Origin: Dehalococcoidia bacterium UBA1328
Lineage (GTDB): Bacteria > Chloroflexota > Dehalococcoidia > Lucifugimonadales > Lucifugimonadaceae
NCBI GenBank assembly: GCA_002306815.1
Contig: DBTA01000025.1
Coordinates: 1 to 25,415, forward strand
Reading direction: 5' to 3'
Length of the DNA stretch: 25,415 nucleotides
The notes below the pieces were generated by a model. The model worked only from the letters and a program-made list of their open reading frames with translations. It did no database searches and had not been told where the DNA came from. Position numbers and translations under genes: made by a program. Shown in pieces: positions 1-6,677 of this stretch. Positions within the stretch are counted from its first letter, which is position 1. Every line of letters starts with the position of its first letter.

Positions 1-182
1 ACAGATCCGGAAATAGATTGCGACACAGATCCGGAACCAGATTCATTAATAACTTGTACCCCTGGTCTATCTTCACCGTCTTCACCGCTACATGCGGCTA
101 ATAACGCGATGACAGCCATTGACATAACGAGGATTAATACACCTCGATAAGCCATCATGGGTACTTGAGAATTGATTACCAT
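1..182 (-). CDS. Lipoprotein N-terminus (partial, runs off the window edge)
   Basis: Reading the minus strand from the ATG at 182 gives 60 codons open to the window edge. The N-terminus is a type II (lipoprotein) signal peptide: a short polar start, Arg13, a hydrophobic stretch at residues 14-30, and the lipobox LLAAC with the lipid-bearing Cys at 31. An acidic/Gly linker (SGEDGEDRP) follows. A good Shine-Dalgarno, AGGAG, lies 6 nt upstream of the ATG. The last visible residues form a Ser/Gly-rich repeat made by an 11-nt direct repeat (TCCGGATCTGT on the coding strand, twice). The gene starts 43 bp after the stop of the large membrane protein on the same strand, so the two are probably co-transcribed. 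The mature domain is outside the window, so no function can be assigned. It may be a solute-binding or other surface-anchored protein. Confidence 0.8.
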   Translation of the reverse strand, partial: MVINSQVPMMAYRGVLILVMSMAVIALLAACSGEDGEDRPGVQVINESGSGSVSQSISGS

Positions 183-225
183 TTCTTTCTCCTGATCACA
201 CCACTTTCGTGGGTTCTCGAACTAG

Positions 226-3200
226 TCAAGCGTTCCACATTTCCCGGGCCATCCCAATCGGGACGCGCCACAGGTATTGCCAATTGATGAATGAGTTTCC
301 GCGGCGGCGTTTTTTCCAACTCACCGGAACCTCGGATATGGCCATCCCTTTACGGAGTAAATCCAGCGTCAGCACTTGTGCATAGTTGTAGTCATGCACA
401 ATTTCCGCTACGCCTAACGCGCGCCTCGAGAACGCACGGAATCCCGTCTGGCCATCTTGGATGCGTCGCCCAGCGGCAATGCTGAGCAGCGTTGTAAATA
501 CTCTGTTACCGACTCGACGGGGCAACTTTTGTTTCTCCCCTTTAATTGGGTGGCGTACACCCAGTACGTAGTCAGCCCGACCGCTCTCAACCTCGTTGAG
601 CATGACCGGAATTTCAGTGGGGTCGTACTCGCCGTCGGCGTCCAGATAGATCGCAGCCCTTGCATTTTGATTACGAGCTTCAGCGAGACCCGTCCTCAGG
701 GCAGCTCCCAAGCCGCGGTTTCGATCATGCTGCACGACGATGTCGGCGCCGAATTCGCGAGCGACTTCACTTGTTGCGTCAGTTGATCCGTCGTCGACTA
801 CGATCACTCTTAGGTCTGAAACCTCTTCTCTCGAAATCCTTCTTAATGTTTCCGGTAAGGATCCCACCTCGTTGTAGGCCGGGATGATTACAGCGACAGG
901 ATCCTGATCCTCCGGAGAATCACTCGCGGGTCCAACCAGAATTTCACCGACCGACTCGCGCGGCGCCCTATGGCCCAGCAACTGCAGAATTGTCGGCGCA
1001 ACGTCGGTTAAGTGTTTGGCGTCGTGAACGATCTGACCCTGGCCAATATCTTGTCCAACTGCGATGAACGGAACCCGCCGCTCGCTTTCTGTGAGATGGC
1101 CGTGACCACCAATTCCTTTGCCCTGTCCGTGATCGGAAGTGATTATCAGGCGGGTGTCGTCCATGAACCCGTTCGAGTGGCACCATGTAACGAACTCTTC
1201 GACAATGCGATCTGTCTCTTCGATCTTTGCCAGGTACTCGTCGTTGTAGCTACCTCGAGCATGCCCGGTTTGGTCCACGCTGAGCAGCTGAAGAACCAGA
1301 AGTTCTGGATTTTCTGCCTTCATCACCCGTTTCGCCTGAGAAACGAGCTCATAGTCAATTGCATCGTTGTGATTCACCGCACTGACGGTATCGACCACCT
1401 CTTCCCCGAATGCGTCTACGAGGTGGGCAATGCCAACGAGCTTTCCTGTTTTGCCTGCTTCTTCAAGTACATCGAAAATCGACTCACATTTGACGCCAAG
1501 ACTCGGCACAAAGTTGCTTTTCATACCGTGAACGTCAGGAGGCGCACCGGTAAGCATCGAACTAAACGCGGTTACCGTTCGTGCCGGGTAGACCGTCCGC
1601 ATATCAGAGAAATCGGTGCCTTGTGCGCGCAGGTCGTCGATGAACGGTGTGTTTGCTTCAAGGAGCCGGTCGGCGCGGCAGCCGTCGATTGCAATCACGA
1701 TCACTCGTCGAGCTGGGTTTTGTGGAACCGCGACTCGAGTTCGAGTTGGGCTGATCGGCAGAGCAGGTACCCAGGTGAAGAACCACTGGTGCAACAACAA
1801 CGCTGTGATCCCGAAGATGAGGGTGAAAGCCCCGGCAGCAAGTAGTGACGCAGAGCCAGGGCTCTCCATAAGGAAGCTGAACATCAATACCAGCAGGAGG
1901 TATTTCGGGGTCTGTTCAAAAAAATTACCGCTCGTAGGATCGGGATTCTCTAGCACGAGCTTCCAGAAACGAGTGAAGTTGGTCCAGGGCATCCCGATCC
2001 TGATGTGGTAGTAAACGGTGCCCCACAAAACGATCGTGAAAGTTAGGTACAACCCGACAGCAATTGCGATTGCGACAAAATCGAACACCTGGAATACCGC
2101 GACAAACAATCCCAAGAATGCCCAGAGAGCCCACCGCAGATGTAGTGGAAAGTCGAACCGGTAAAACACGATCCCAAGCGGGATCAAGGCAATCGCCGAG
2201 ACGACTGATCTTGTCAGAAAATCGATGCTGCCGAGCTGAGGCAGATTGATGAGGATCAAAACGCCCACGGTAAATACTGGTGTGAATGGCTTGCCCTCGT
2301 TGAGCACATTCCATACGCGGGCTGAGATGATTTCGAATCGAGAGGCCTCTCGCGCACGGCTTTTATCCAATGAGACATGAGTCCTGTCCGGGCGGATGGC
2401 GCGAAGCAGCTCACCTCCTGCGAACAAGCCAGCAAACGAATACGAGTAGGCAAACTTGATCCCATGAGTTACGACGGCGAGAACGATCGCCTGTTCGATC
2501 GACACACCGTAGAACGCCAGTGCGCCGGTCATACTTGCCTCGTAAACGCCGATCCCTCCAGGTGCGAAGTGGAAGATCTGGAACAGGAGCGTGAACGACG
2601 TAACCGCGATAGCGGCCTGAATGCCGATATCAACACCAATTGCTTCCGCCGAGACGAGGATTGCAGCTGATTCGAGAATCCACGACGGCAACGTCAGTAC
2701 AAATGCACTCGCTGTTTGACGGGGGGATATCTGCGCTATGCTGTGTTTCGCTGATCGCCAGGTTCGCTCGACTACCGCCGGTACCTTCGCCGGTGGTGGA
2801 ACAGACCGGATAGCAATGAGAACTGATACTCCCGCTGCCAGCATCACTCCAGAAATCATCAAACTCGCGAACCCGTTCACAGGACTACTCGGCGCCAGTG
2901 GAATCAGAATTGATGCTAGGACGAACAGGCAGATGTAGTCGATTATTCGGGCGACGACGCTGGTGCTAATTGATCGAGTGGCAGTCAAACCCCTGCTCGC
3001 CGAGATGTAAGGTCGTACGATCTCGCCAGCCTTGACCGGTAGCACGTGGTTAGCAAACAACGATGTCTGGAGCGCAGAGAAAGCGGTCATCCTGTCTAGG
3101 CCAGGCAACAACTGACGCCAGGCTTCCGAGCGAAGCCCGAACGCCGCTGTGTATGCGATGAAAAATACGCCAATCAACAGGGGATTCTTGATCATGAGTC

Positions 3201-3375
3201 GGAATGCACTGACCAGATCCGAATGATCGACAGCCCAGGCGACTATCGCAGCAAGCAATGCGACCACGATCGACATGAAAACCAATCGTGACCACGACGC
3301 ACGCAACCCCGCGAGCGGCAGATCGCTCTGATCCTCCGACGCAACTGAGGTGTCTAAGGAGTGGCTACTCACCAC
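226..3375 (-). CDS. Three-module membrane protein: flippase-like TM domain, type I phosphodiesterase, DPM-like glycosyltransferase 2
   Basis: This is a 1049-aa fusion. Residues ~30-325 form a multi-helix membrane domain of the lysylphosphatidylglycerol-synthase/flippase-like (UPF0104, AglD-like) type, including ANHVLPVKAGEIVRP (109-122) and FAPGGIGVYEA (270-280). Residues ~365-535 add more membrane helices. Residues ~556-815 are an alkaline-phosphatase-superfamily phosphodiesterase: metal Asp564 in IDGCRADR, candidate nucleophile Thr600, D701xxxH705, D748-H749 (SDHG), H758/H760. Residues ~826-1049 are a GT-A family 2 glycosyltransferase like dolichyl/polyprenyl-phosphate mannose synthases: VVDDGSTD (859-866), DADG (912-915), QTGFRAF (976-982). 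A role in moving and modifying lipid-linked sugars or glycolipids at the cytoplasmic membrane is inferred. The start is GTG, 3 nt after AGGAG. The next codon is also GTG, with better 6-nt spacing, so initiation could be one codon later. It is followed at 43 bp by the lipoprotein gene. Confidence 0.88.
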   Translation of the reverse strand: MVSSHSLDTSVASEDQSDLPLAGLRASWSRLVFMSIVVALLAAIVAWAVDHSDLVSAFRLMIKNPLLIGVFFIAYTAAFGLRSEAWRQLLPGLDRMTAFSALQTSLFANHVLPVKAGEIVRPYISASRGLTATRSISTSVVARIIDYICLFVLASILIPLAPSSPVNGFASLMISGVMLAAGVSVLIAIRSVPPPAKVPAVVERTWRSAKHSIAQISPRQTASAFVLTLPSWILESAAILVSAEAIGVDIGIQAAIAVTSFTLLFQIFHFAPGGIGVYEASMTGALAFYGVSIEQAIVLAVVTHGIKFAYSYSFAGLFAGGELLRAIRPDRTHVSLDKSRAREASRFEIISARVWNVLNEGKPFTPVFTVGVLILINLPQLGSIDFLTRSVVSAIALIPLGIVFYRFDFPLHLRWALWAFLGLFVAVFQVFDFVAIAIAVGLYLTFTIVLWGTVYYHIRIGMPWTNFTRFWKLVLENPDPTSGNFFEQTPKYLLLVLMFSFLMESPGSASLLAAGAFTLIFGITALLLHQWFFTWVPALPISPTRTRVAVPQNPARRVIVIAIDGCRADRLLEANTPFIDDLRAQGTDFSDMRTVYPARTVTAFSSMLTGAPPDVHGMKSNFVPSLGVKCESIFDVLEEAGKTGKLVGIAHLVDAFGEEVVDTVSAVNHNDAIDYELVSQAKRVMKAENPELLVLQLLSVDQTGHARGSYNDEYLAKIEETDRIVEEFVTWCHSNGFMDDTRLIITSDHGQGKGIGGHGHLTESERRVPFIAVGQDIGQGQIVHDAKHLTDVAPTILQLLGHRAPRESVGEILVGPASDSPEDQDPVAVIIPAYNEVGSLPETLRRISREEVSDLRVIVVDDGSTDATSEVAREFGADIVVQHDRNRGLGAALRTGLAEARNQNARAAIYLDADGEYDPTEIPVMLNEVESGRADYVLGVRHPIKGEKQKLPRRVGNRVFTTLLSIAAGRRIQDGQTGFRAFSRRALGVAEIVHDYNYAQVLTLDLLRKGMAISEVPVSWKKRRRGNSFINWQYLWRVPIGMAREMWNA

Positions 3376-3721
3376 CGACTCCTGACCTCAGGTGTCCAGC
3401 CCTGCATTCGATGTTGTACAACCATTTACGTCTGTTCTCAGCTACGAAGTAACTTGTGTTTATGCACGAATTATTTCATTTGTCCTAGCGCACACAAAGC
3501 AATGGTACGAAAAATGTAGACTAAATCAATACCAATTCGGTCAGGATTTATACCGAGTATTTATTGTGCCCGGTTTCAACTCGAATAATTCCATAAATGG
3601 TGTCGACCACGGGTAGGTGCGTTCTAACGAAGGAGTACGGTAGGCAGTGAGGAATGTTCATACCGGCCAAAGCTTGTTGCCGATTCAAAAAGTGTGTGAT
3701 AAACCTCTGGTTGAGTGAACT
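3376..3721. other. Divergent intergenic region, AT-rich
   Basis: These 346 bp separate the divergently transcribed fusion protein (-) and the GDT1-type transporter (+), so both promoters should lie here. I see no convincing -35/-10 pair. A perfect 10-bp palindrome, GTTGTACAAC, sits at 3413-3422, about 38 bp upstream of the fusion-gene start, and could be an operator. A short reading frame at 3654-3728 is described separately. No RNA gene or mobile element is visible. Confidence 0.5.
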
Positions 3722-3728
3722 GTGCTGA
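3654..3728 (+). CDS. Possible 24-codon leader peptide overlapping the GDT1-type transporter start
   Basis: ATG at 3654 is preceded by GTGAGGA. It opens a 24-codon frame encoding a Cys/Lys-rich peptide (MFIPAKACCRFKKC...) that stops at 3726-3728, so it overlaps the GTG start of the transporter gene (3722) by seven bases in another frame. The transporter start itself has no convincing Shine-Dalgarno, so translational coupling from this frame would explain how it is initiated. The frame is short, its codon use says little, and chance is a serious alternative. Confidence 0.25.
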   Translation: MFIPAKACCRFKKCVINLWLSELC

Positions 3729-4291
3729 CAGCGTTTTGGGTCACATTTGGATTGGTCTTTGTCGCGGAAATGGGCGACAAGTCTCAGCTTGTCGCCCTAG
3801 CATTTTCGACCATTTACAAATGGTGGCAGGTGGTCCTCGGAATCTTGATCGCCACCCTTGTTGTTCACGCAGGCTCTGTTGCTCTCGGCAAGTACGCCTC
3901 AGAATATCTTCCCGACGCAGGTCTCGCGATTGGGGCAGGTGTGGCCTTCTTCGGTTTCGCGTTTTGGACGCTCAGAGGCGACACATTAAGCGGTGACGAA
4001 ACAAAAATACGGAGAGGGTGGGGACCGATCGCTCTAGTGACGGTCGCATTCTTCATAGCTGAACTTGGCGACAAGACAATGCTTCTCACCGTCACTTTGG
4101 CAACGCAGTACGACTCTTTCGTAGGAGCCTGGATCGGGTCGACCCTCGGTATGGTCGCGGCCGACGCTCTCGCCATCGCAGTGGGTTCGAACTTGAAAGG
4201 GAGATTGCCTCAGAAACGAATTAACCAGGGTGCAGCTGCGTTGTTCTTTCTTTTTGGGACGGGCCTCATTTATGAAGGATTTACCGGATGA
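3722..4291 (+). CDS. GDT1/TMEM165 (UPF0016) family cation transporter
   Basis: This 189-aa polytopic membrane protein carries the family's two signature motifs, one in each half: EMGDKS at about residues 16-21 (FVAEMGDKSQL) and ELGDKT at about 117-122 (FIAELGDKTML). The two inverted E-x-G-D-(K/R)-(S/T) repeats form the cation pathway. Family members export or exchange Mn2+ and/or Ca2+ across the membrane. Length matches bacterial members (~190 aa). The start is GTG at 3722. An in-frame stop at 3716-3718 rules out any longer form, and there is no clear Shine-Dalgarno, possibly because of the overlapping leader frame. It converges on the ferritin gene with a 20-bp gap. A link between Mn/Fe handling and ferritin is plausible but not shown by the sequence. 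Confidence 0.92.
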   Translation: MLTAFWVTFGLVFVAEMGDKSQLVALAFSTIYKWWQVVLGILIATLVVHAGSVALGKYASEYLPDAGLAIGAGVAFFGFAFWTLRGDTLSGDETKIRRGWGPIALVTVAFFIAELGDKTMLLTVTLATQYDSFVGAWIGSTLGMVAADALAIAVGSNLKGRLPQKRINQGAAALFFLFGTGLIYEGFTG

Positions 4292-4311
4292 TCGGACTCA
4301 GGTCCAACTTA

Positions 4312-4813
4312 TCAGTCCCCTTCTTCTCGAGATCCGACTTCTGAGTCGAGCATCAACAGCTCAGCCGGGTTGTCACCTACACGCTTGAACTTTTCTACAA
4401 GCAGGCCGACTGATGCCTCTTCTTCTACCTGCTCTTCGACAAACCATTCGAGCAAGACCTCTGCGGCGTAGCCCTTTTCTTTGACAGCCTGCGCGAAAAG
4501 TTTATTGATTTCGCCTGCGATGAATTGCTCGTGCTTGTAGGCCGACTTAAACGCTTCGAGCGGCGATTTCAGGTCCGCCTCGGGTGCGTCTATCGCGAGG
4601 AACGATACTCGTCCACCTCTATCTTCGACAAACTTGATTAACTTCTCGGCGTGTTCAGTTTCTTCTGATGATTGCGCCATCATCCACGAAGATATACCGG
4701 GATAGTTGTCAGACGCCATACGCCATAACTGAGGCGGCCGACCTGTAAAGGTACGCCGAATACAGCTCACGGTTGATCTGCTCGTTCAGGGAGTTCAGTA
4801 ATGCTTGCTTCAT
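4312..4813 (-). pseudogene. Ferritin (non-haem, FtnA-like), frame broken by a 7-bp tandem duplication
   Basis: The reading frame starts at ATG 4813 (GGAG 9 nt upstream) and runs MKQALLNSLNEQINRELYSA... through helix A. It then goes out of frame and hits TGA just after position 4719. The rest of a ferritin (…SSWMMAQSSEETEH… to the stop at 4312) continues in another frame. At the break the minus strand reads ATGGCGT twice in tandem (4720-4726 and 4713-4719). Removing one copy restores a 164-aa ferritin, close to FtnA's 165. The restored protein keeps the expected ferroxidase ligands: E16, E49, H52, E93, Q126, E129. Ferritin stores iron as ferrihydrite in a 24-mer cage. As written, the product would be a 34-aa peptide. 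Reinitiation at an ATG inside the second copy would lack helix A and E16. It may be a true null, a contingency site or a sequence error. Confidence 0.85.
4713..4726 (-). repeat. 7-bp tandem duplication (ATGGCGT x2) inside ferritin
   Basis: Two perfect adjacent copies of ATGGCGT (minus strand) lie at the exact point where the ferritin frame breaks. Deleting one copy gives an uninterrupted ferritin with correct helix A to helix B spacing (…SAASVMASDNYPGISSW…). Confidence 0.9.
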
Positions 4814-5002
4814 ATCCGCTTTCTCCAGCCAAAAAGGGGAAAGTTGAACCGGTGCCCAGCGTGTCCAAATCGAGTCGAAAGCGCCTCGACTTGGGACAAC
4901 CATATCGCGGTCGGAAAATGCGGGGAAGGATCGATTTTTCGCGTGTAATTGCGAACCACATCTAGCTCATTTGCTAATAGATGCCTTCGCCCTTGCAGTA
5001 GA

Positions 5003-5056
5003 TTGACTTTGTTGAACGGAACTTCGTATATACGAAGTAATCTTCATGCGCATCAA
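5003..5056. promoter_or_regulatory. Back-to-back promoters sharing an 18-bp palindromic operator candidate
   Basis: Positions 5021-5038 are a perfect 18-bp palindrome, ACTTCGTATATACGAAGT, with TATATA at its centre (5027-5032). On the plus strand, TTGACT at 5003-5008 lies 18 nt from this TATATA. On the minus strand, TTGATG (complement of 5051-5056) also lies exactly 18 nt from it. One palindrome therefore overlaps the -10 elements of two divergent sigma70-like promoters, one reading toward the small gene at 5071 and one toward ferritin, the latter with a ~200-nt leader. A dimeric repressor bound here would be expected to block both. The regulator is unknown. Confidence 0.55.
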
Positions 5057-5070
5057 AAGACGTATTTTCA

Positions 5071-5253
5071 GTGATAAAAGTACAACCCTCCAAAATCGAA
5101 CTTGATGACGACCGCCCGAGCACAATTATGGAGCTGGTCGATGGAGATTCTGGGGGGAAGTTTTCACTGACCCTTCCGCTGAGTGCTGCTCAAACAATCG
5201 AGCTAGAACTGCCAGGTCTGGCAGACCAGCAGAGATCGTGGACGCTGATTTAG
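5071..5253 (+). CDS. Small hypothetical protein (60 aa)
   Basis: GTG at 5071 opens a 60-aa frame. The product is soluble and acidic, begins MIKVQPSKIELDDDRPST and has alternating hydrophobic stretches (KFSLTLPL, TIELELPG) that suggest beta structure. I do not recognise a family. Support for a real gene is its protein-like composition and a good candidate promoter with an overlapping palindrome just upstream, giving a predicted ~30-nt leader. Against it are the short length, the GTG start and the lack of a visible Shine-Dalgarno. Its stop overlaps the stop of a decayed minus-strand gene. It could itself be a remnant. Confidence 0.45.
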   Translation: MIKVQPSKIELDDDRPSTIMELVDGDSGGKFSLTLPLSAAQTIELELPGLADQQRSWTLI

Positions 5254-5898
5254 TCGCAGAGCTCTTCAAGCTCGAGTGCGAGGTCATAAGTGACCCGGTC
5301 GGCCAAACACCGTTGATACTTACCGCCTAATTTTGGATTCACAGCTGCTGATTTGTGCGTTTCCGCTTGGATTCCGACTCTTGGCCGCTTAGAGTTTTCC
5401 TCGCGATTCTTAACAGTTAGCAGGTCAATATCGCGAACTGGACAATATGGGACTCTCTGTAAAACTACCCGAATCAGCGGCTCAAAAAGCGTTTCCTACC
5501 GTTGGACGAGATCAGAAATCAGCTGCTCTGAAACTGAATACTGAACACCAAGATTGACAGCCACCCTGACGGCCACCCAAGACAAACAACAATGGTCAAC
5601 GACGGTCTGCGGTGGATGTTGTATCCGGAACTTGAACTCAATTCCGTTCTTCAGCGGACTTCGACGGAGTGTTCGAATGGAATCTGGAGGATATCGTATT
5701 CCATGTCAATGTAGACCGGCTTGTACTCGTTCGAACCTGAAAACAACTCAGCGGCGACCGCCTTATCCAGCTCCACGTAAGAAGGTGAAAGGTAGTCGGA
5801 AGTCGAGAATGGAACGCCTAGTTGGGTCAAGTTACTCACACAATTTGGCGATAGTGTACTCAGGTAATTGCGGAGAATGTATCACAACGGTCGTTGGG
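5250..5898 (-). pseudogene. Decayed coding remnant of unknown family (multiple frameshifts and a nonsense codon)
   Basis: The minus strand carries consecutive protein-like stretches that never stay in one frame. First comes a segment with TTVVIHSPQLPEYTIAKLCE, ending in TAA at 5832-5834. The next, from about 5839, includes SNLTQLGVPFSTSDYLSPSY and ELDKAVAAELFSGSNEYKPV and ends in TGA at 5651-5653. A third includes LKNGIEFKFRIQHPPQ, crosses one in-frame TAG at 5496-5498, and ends with NPKLGGKYQRCLADRVTYDL and LALELEELCD at TAA 5250-5252. The order and joints fit one gene, or two fused genes, that lost frame by small indels and one TGG-to-TAG-like change. I do not recognise the family. It lies directly downstream of a helicase-like N-terminus on the same strand and may be the remainder of that gene after an internal deletion. 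Confidence 0.5.
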
Positions 5899-5922
5899 GT
5901 TTCGATATCGCGATATCGAAAC
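5899..5922. repeat. Perfect 24-bp palindrome
   Basis: Left half GTTTCGATATCG (5899-5910) is followed immediately by its exact reverse complement, CGATATCGAAAC (5911-5922), with no spacer. It lies exactly where the helicase-like remnant stops resembling its family. One arm encodes the last family-like residues (SFDIA) and the other arm is the inverted copy. A fold-back or template-switch scar is the simplest reading. Confidence 0.9.
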
Positions 5923-6049
5923 TTTTCACGAGCTGTGTCCATTCTTGGAGGTACCGAAGCCAGGTTCAACCCGAAATGCTGTTGTCGACGACGAACAATT
6001 CTCCTCCACCGCCATTGTTGTCGCCGGTAGTCGAAGTATCACTGATCAT
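5899..6049 (-). pseudogene. N-terminal remnant of a PLD/SNF2-type helicase-like protein
   Basis: ATG at 6049 is preceded by a strong AGGAGG Shine-Dalgarno and opens MISDTSTTGDNNGGGGELFV, continuing VDNSISG, then TGA at 5966-5968, then TWLRYLQEWTQLVKSFDIA. From memory, the pattern (LF-V-DNS-…-W-…-L-YL-EW-…-FDIA) resembles the start of helicases with an N-terminal phospholipase-D-like domain and a SNF2-type motor, in which a GYFEIG-like stretch follows FDIA. That stretch is missing here, and a perfect 24-bp palindrome takes its place. The TGA falls where a Trp (TGG) would fit. The intact ribosome binding site with a broken frame suggests fairly recent decay. Such helicases are often found with methyltransferases in defence islands, but no partner is visible here. 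The family call is moderate. Confidence 0.5.
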
Positions 6050-6239
6050 TCAGGCTCCTCCTGGATGACAAGTCTTTAGATTTCGAATCTGAGACGACCG
6101 GGGTCACCGGTGAGGGGATGATACCTGTTCGTACATTTGGTGCGAAACATTTCGCAGATATTTATGGATTTCGACTCGAGGATTAAGCGTCTGCGCTTGA
6201 AGTACTGTGAGGTTTTATCAATGTTCGTTGATGTAGTGA

Positions 6240-6539
6240 GATGCAGATACACCAACAAGTGTTGGTGTTTCGCCATATGTTGGGCAGGCAGCACAGCTGA
6301 ATCTCGATCTTGCGATTTCAAACTTCGGTGTTCAAGAAGAAGCGATTTACAGCGACAAGATCAAAGAAAAATTCTCTGGTGCACCCACTATTGAGGACGG
6401 GTTCATGTGGTCGAACGGTGAGCCAGGACTTGGTATCGACATAAACGAAGAACTTGCTGCTAAATACCCTCACAACAACGAGGGTGGCGGTCACTTCGAC
6501 AACGTGAGACGTGCCGACGGAACGGTCGTACGGCCTTAG
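6240..6539 (+). pseudogene. C-terminal remnant of a mannonate/altronate-dehydratase-like enolase-superfamily protein
   Basis: The frame is open from just after TGA 6237-6239 to TAG 6537-6539 and has no usable start. It reads VSPYVGQAAQLNLDLAISNF, then GAPTIEDGFMWSNGEPGLGI, DINEELAAKYP and finally HFDNVRRADGTVVRP at the stop. This is the characteristic C-terminal third of mandelate-racemase/muconate-lactonizing-enzyme family proteins of the D-mannonate/D-altronate dehydratase (RspA/ManD) group, including the near-C-terminal PGLG(I/V)D and the terminal DGTVVRP. An intact member is ~400 aa. Here ~300 residues, with the metal-binding barrel core, are absent, and the upstream 160 bp are full of stops. 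It is a truncated relic. A different, intact enolase-superfamily gene is present at 14939-16168. Confidence 0.8.
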
Positions 6540-6677
6540 TTGATACGAATAAAGGAAGCGCTGCATCCGTTCTAGTCATCACCGGACATCCTCAGCTAAT
6601 ACGCGGTCTAGCTTCCGTGAGACTCTGGACCGACAACGATTCACGTAGTTTCAAGCTTGAACTGCTGAATTGAACCC

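Noticed and set aside
1012..1845. 277-codon plus-strand frame inside the fusion protein gene
   Set aside because: It lies antisense to the phosphodiesterase domain, whose metal motifs are intact. The antisense frame is a by-product of codon bias.
3592..3721. A Mn-sensing yybP-ykoY riboswitch before the GDT1-type transporter
   Set aside because: Such switches are common upstream of this family, but I cannot find the conserved core or its flanking stems in this leader.
4312..4770. Ferritin as an intact gene with a start inside the second frame
   Set aside because: That frame lacks helix A and its Glu ligand, while a perfect helix A with a ribosome binding site lies just upstream in another frame. 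The gene is broken, not short.
5021..5038. Similarity of the 18-bp palindrome to loxP arms (ACTTCGTATA…)
   Set aside because: loxP needs two 13-bp arms around an 8-bp asymmetric spacer. Here the arms run into each other with no spacer, so Cre-type recombination is not possible. A promoter/operator explains the position better.
5554..6030. Long plus-strand frame (158 codons) opposite the decayed gene
   Set aside because: It is rich in Arg, Ser and Cys with no domain-like pattern and is antisense to recognisable protein-like minus-strand segments. It is a shadow frame.
5250..6677. Insertion sequence or transposon as the cause of the gene graveyard
   Set aside because: No transposase-like frame, terminal inverted repeats or target-site duplication are visible. 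Decay by small indels and deletion fits better.
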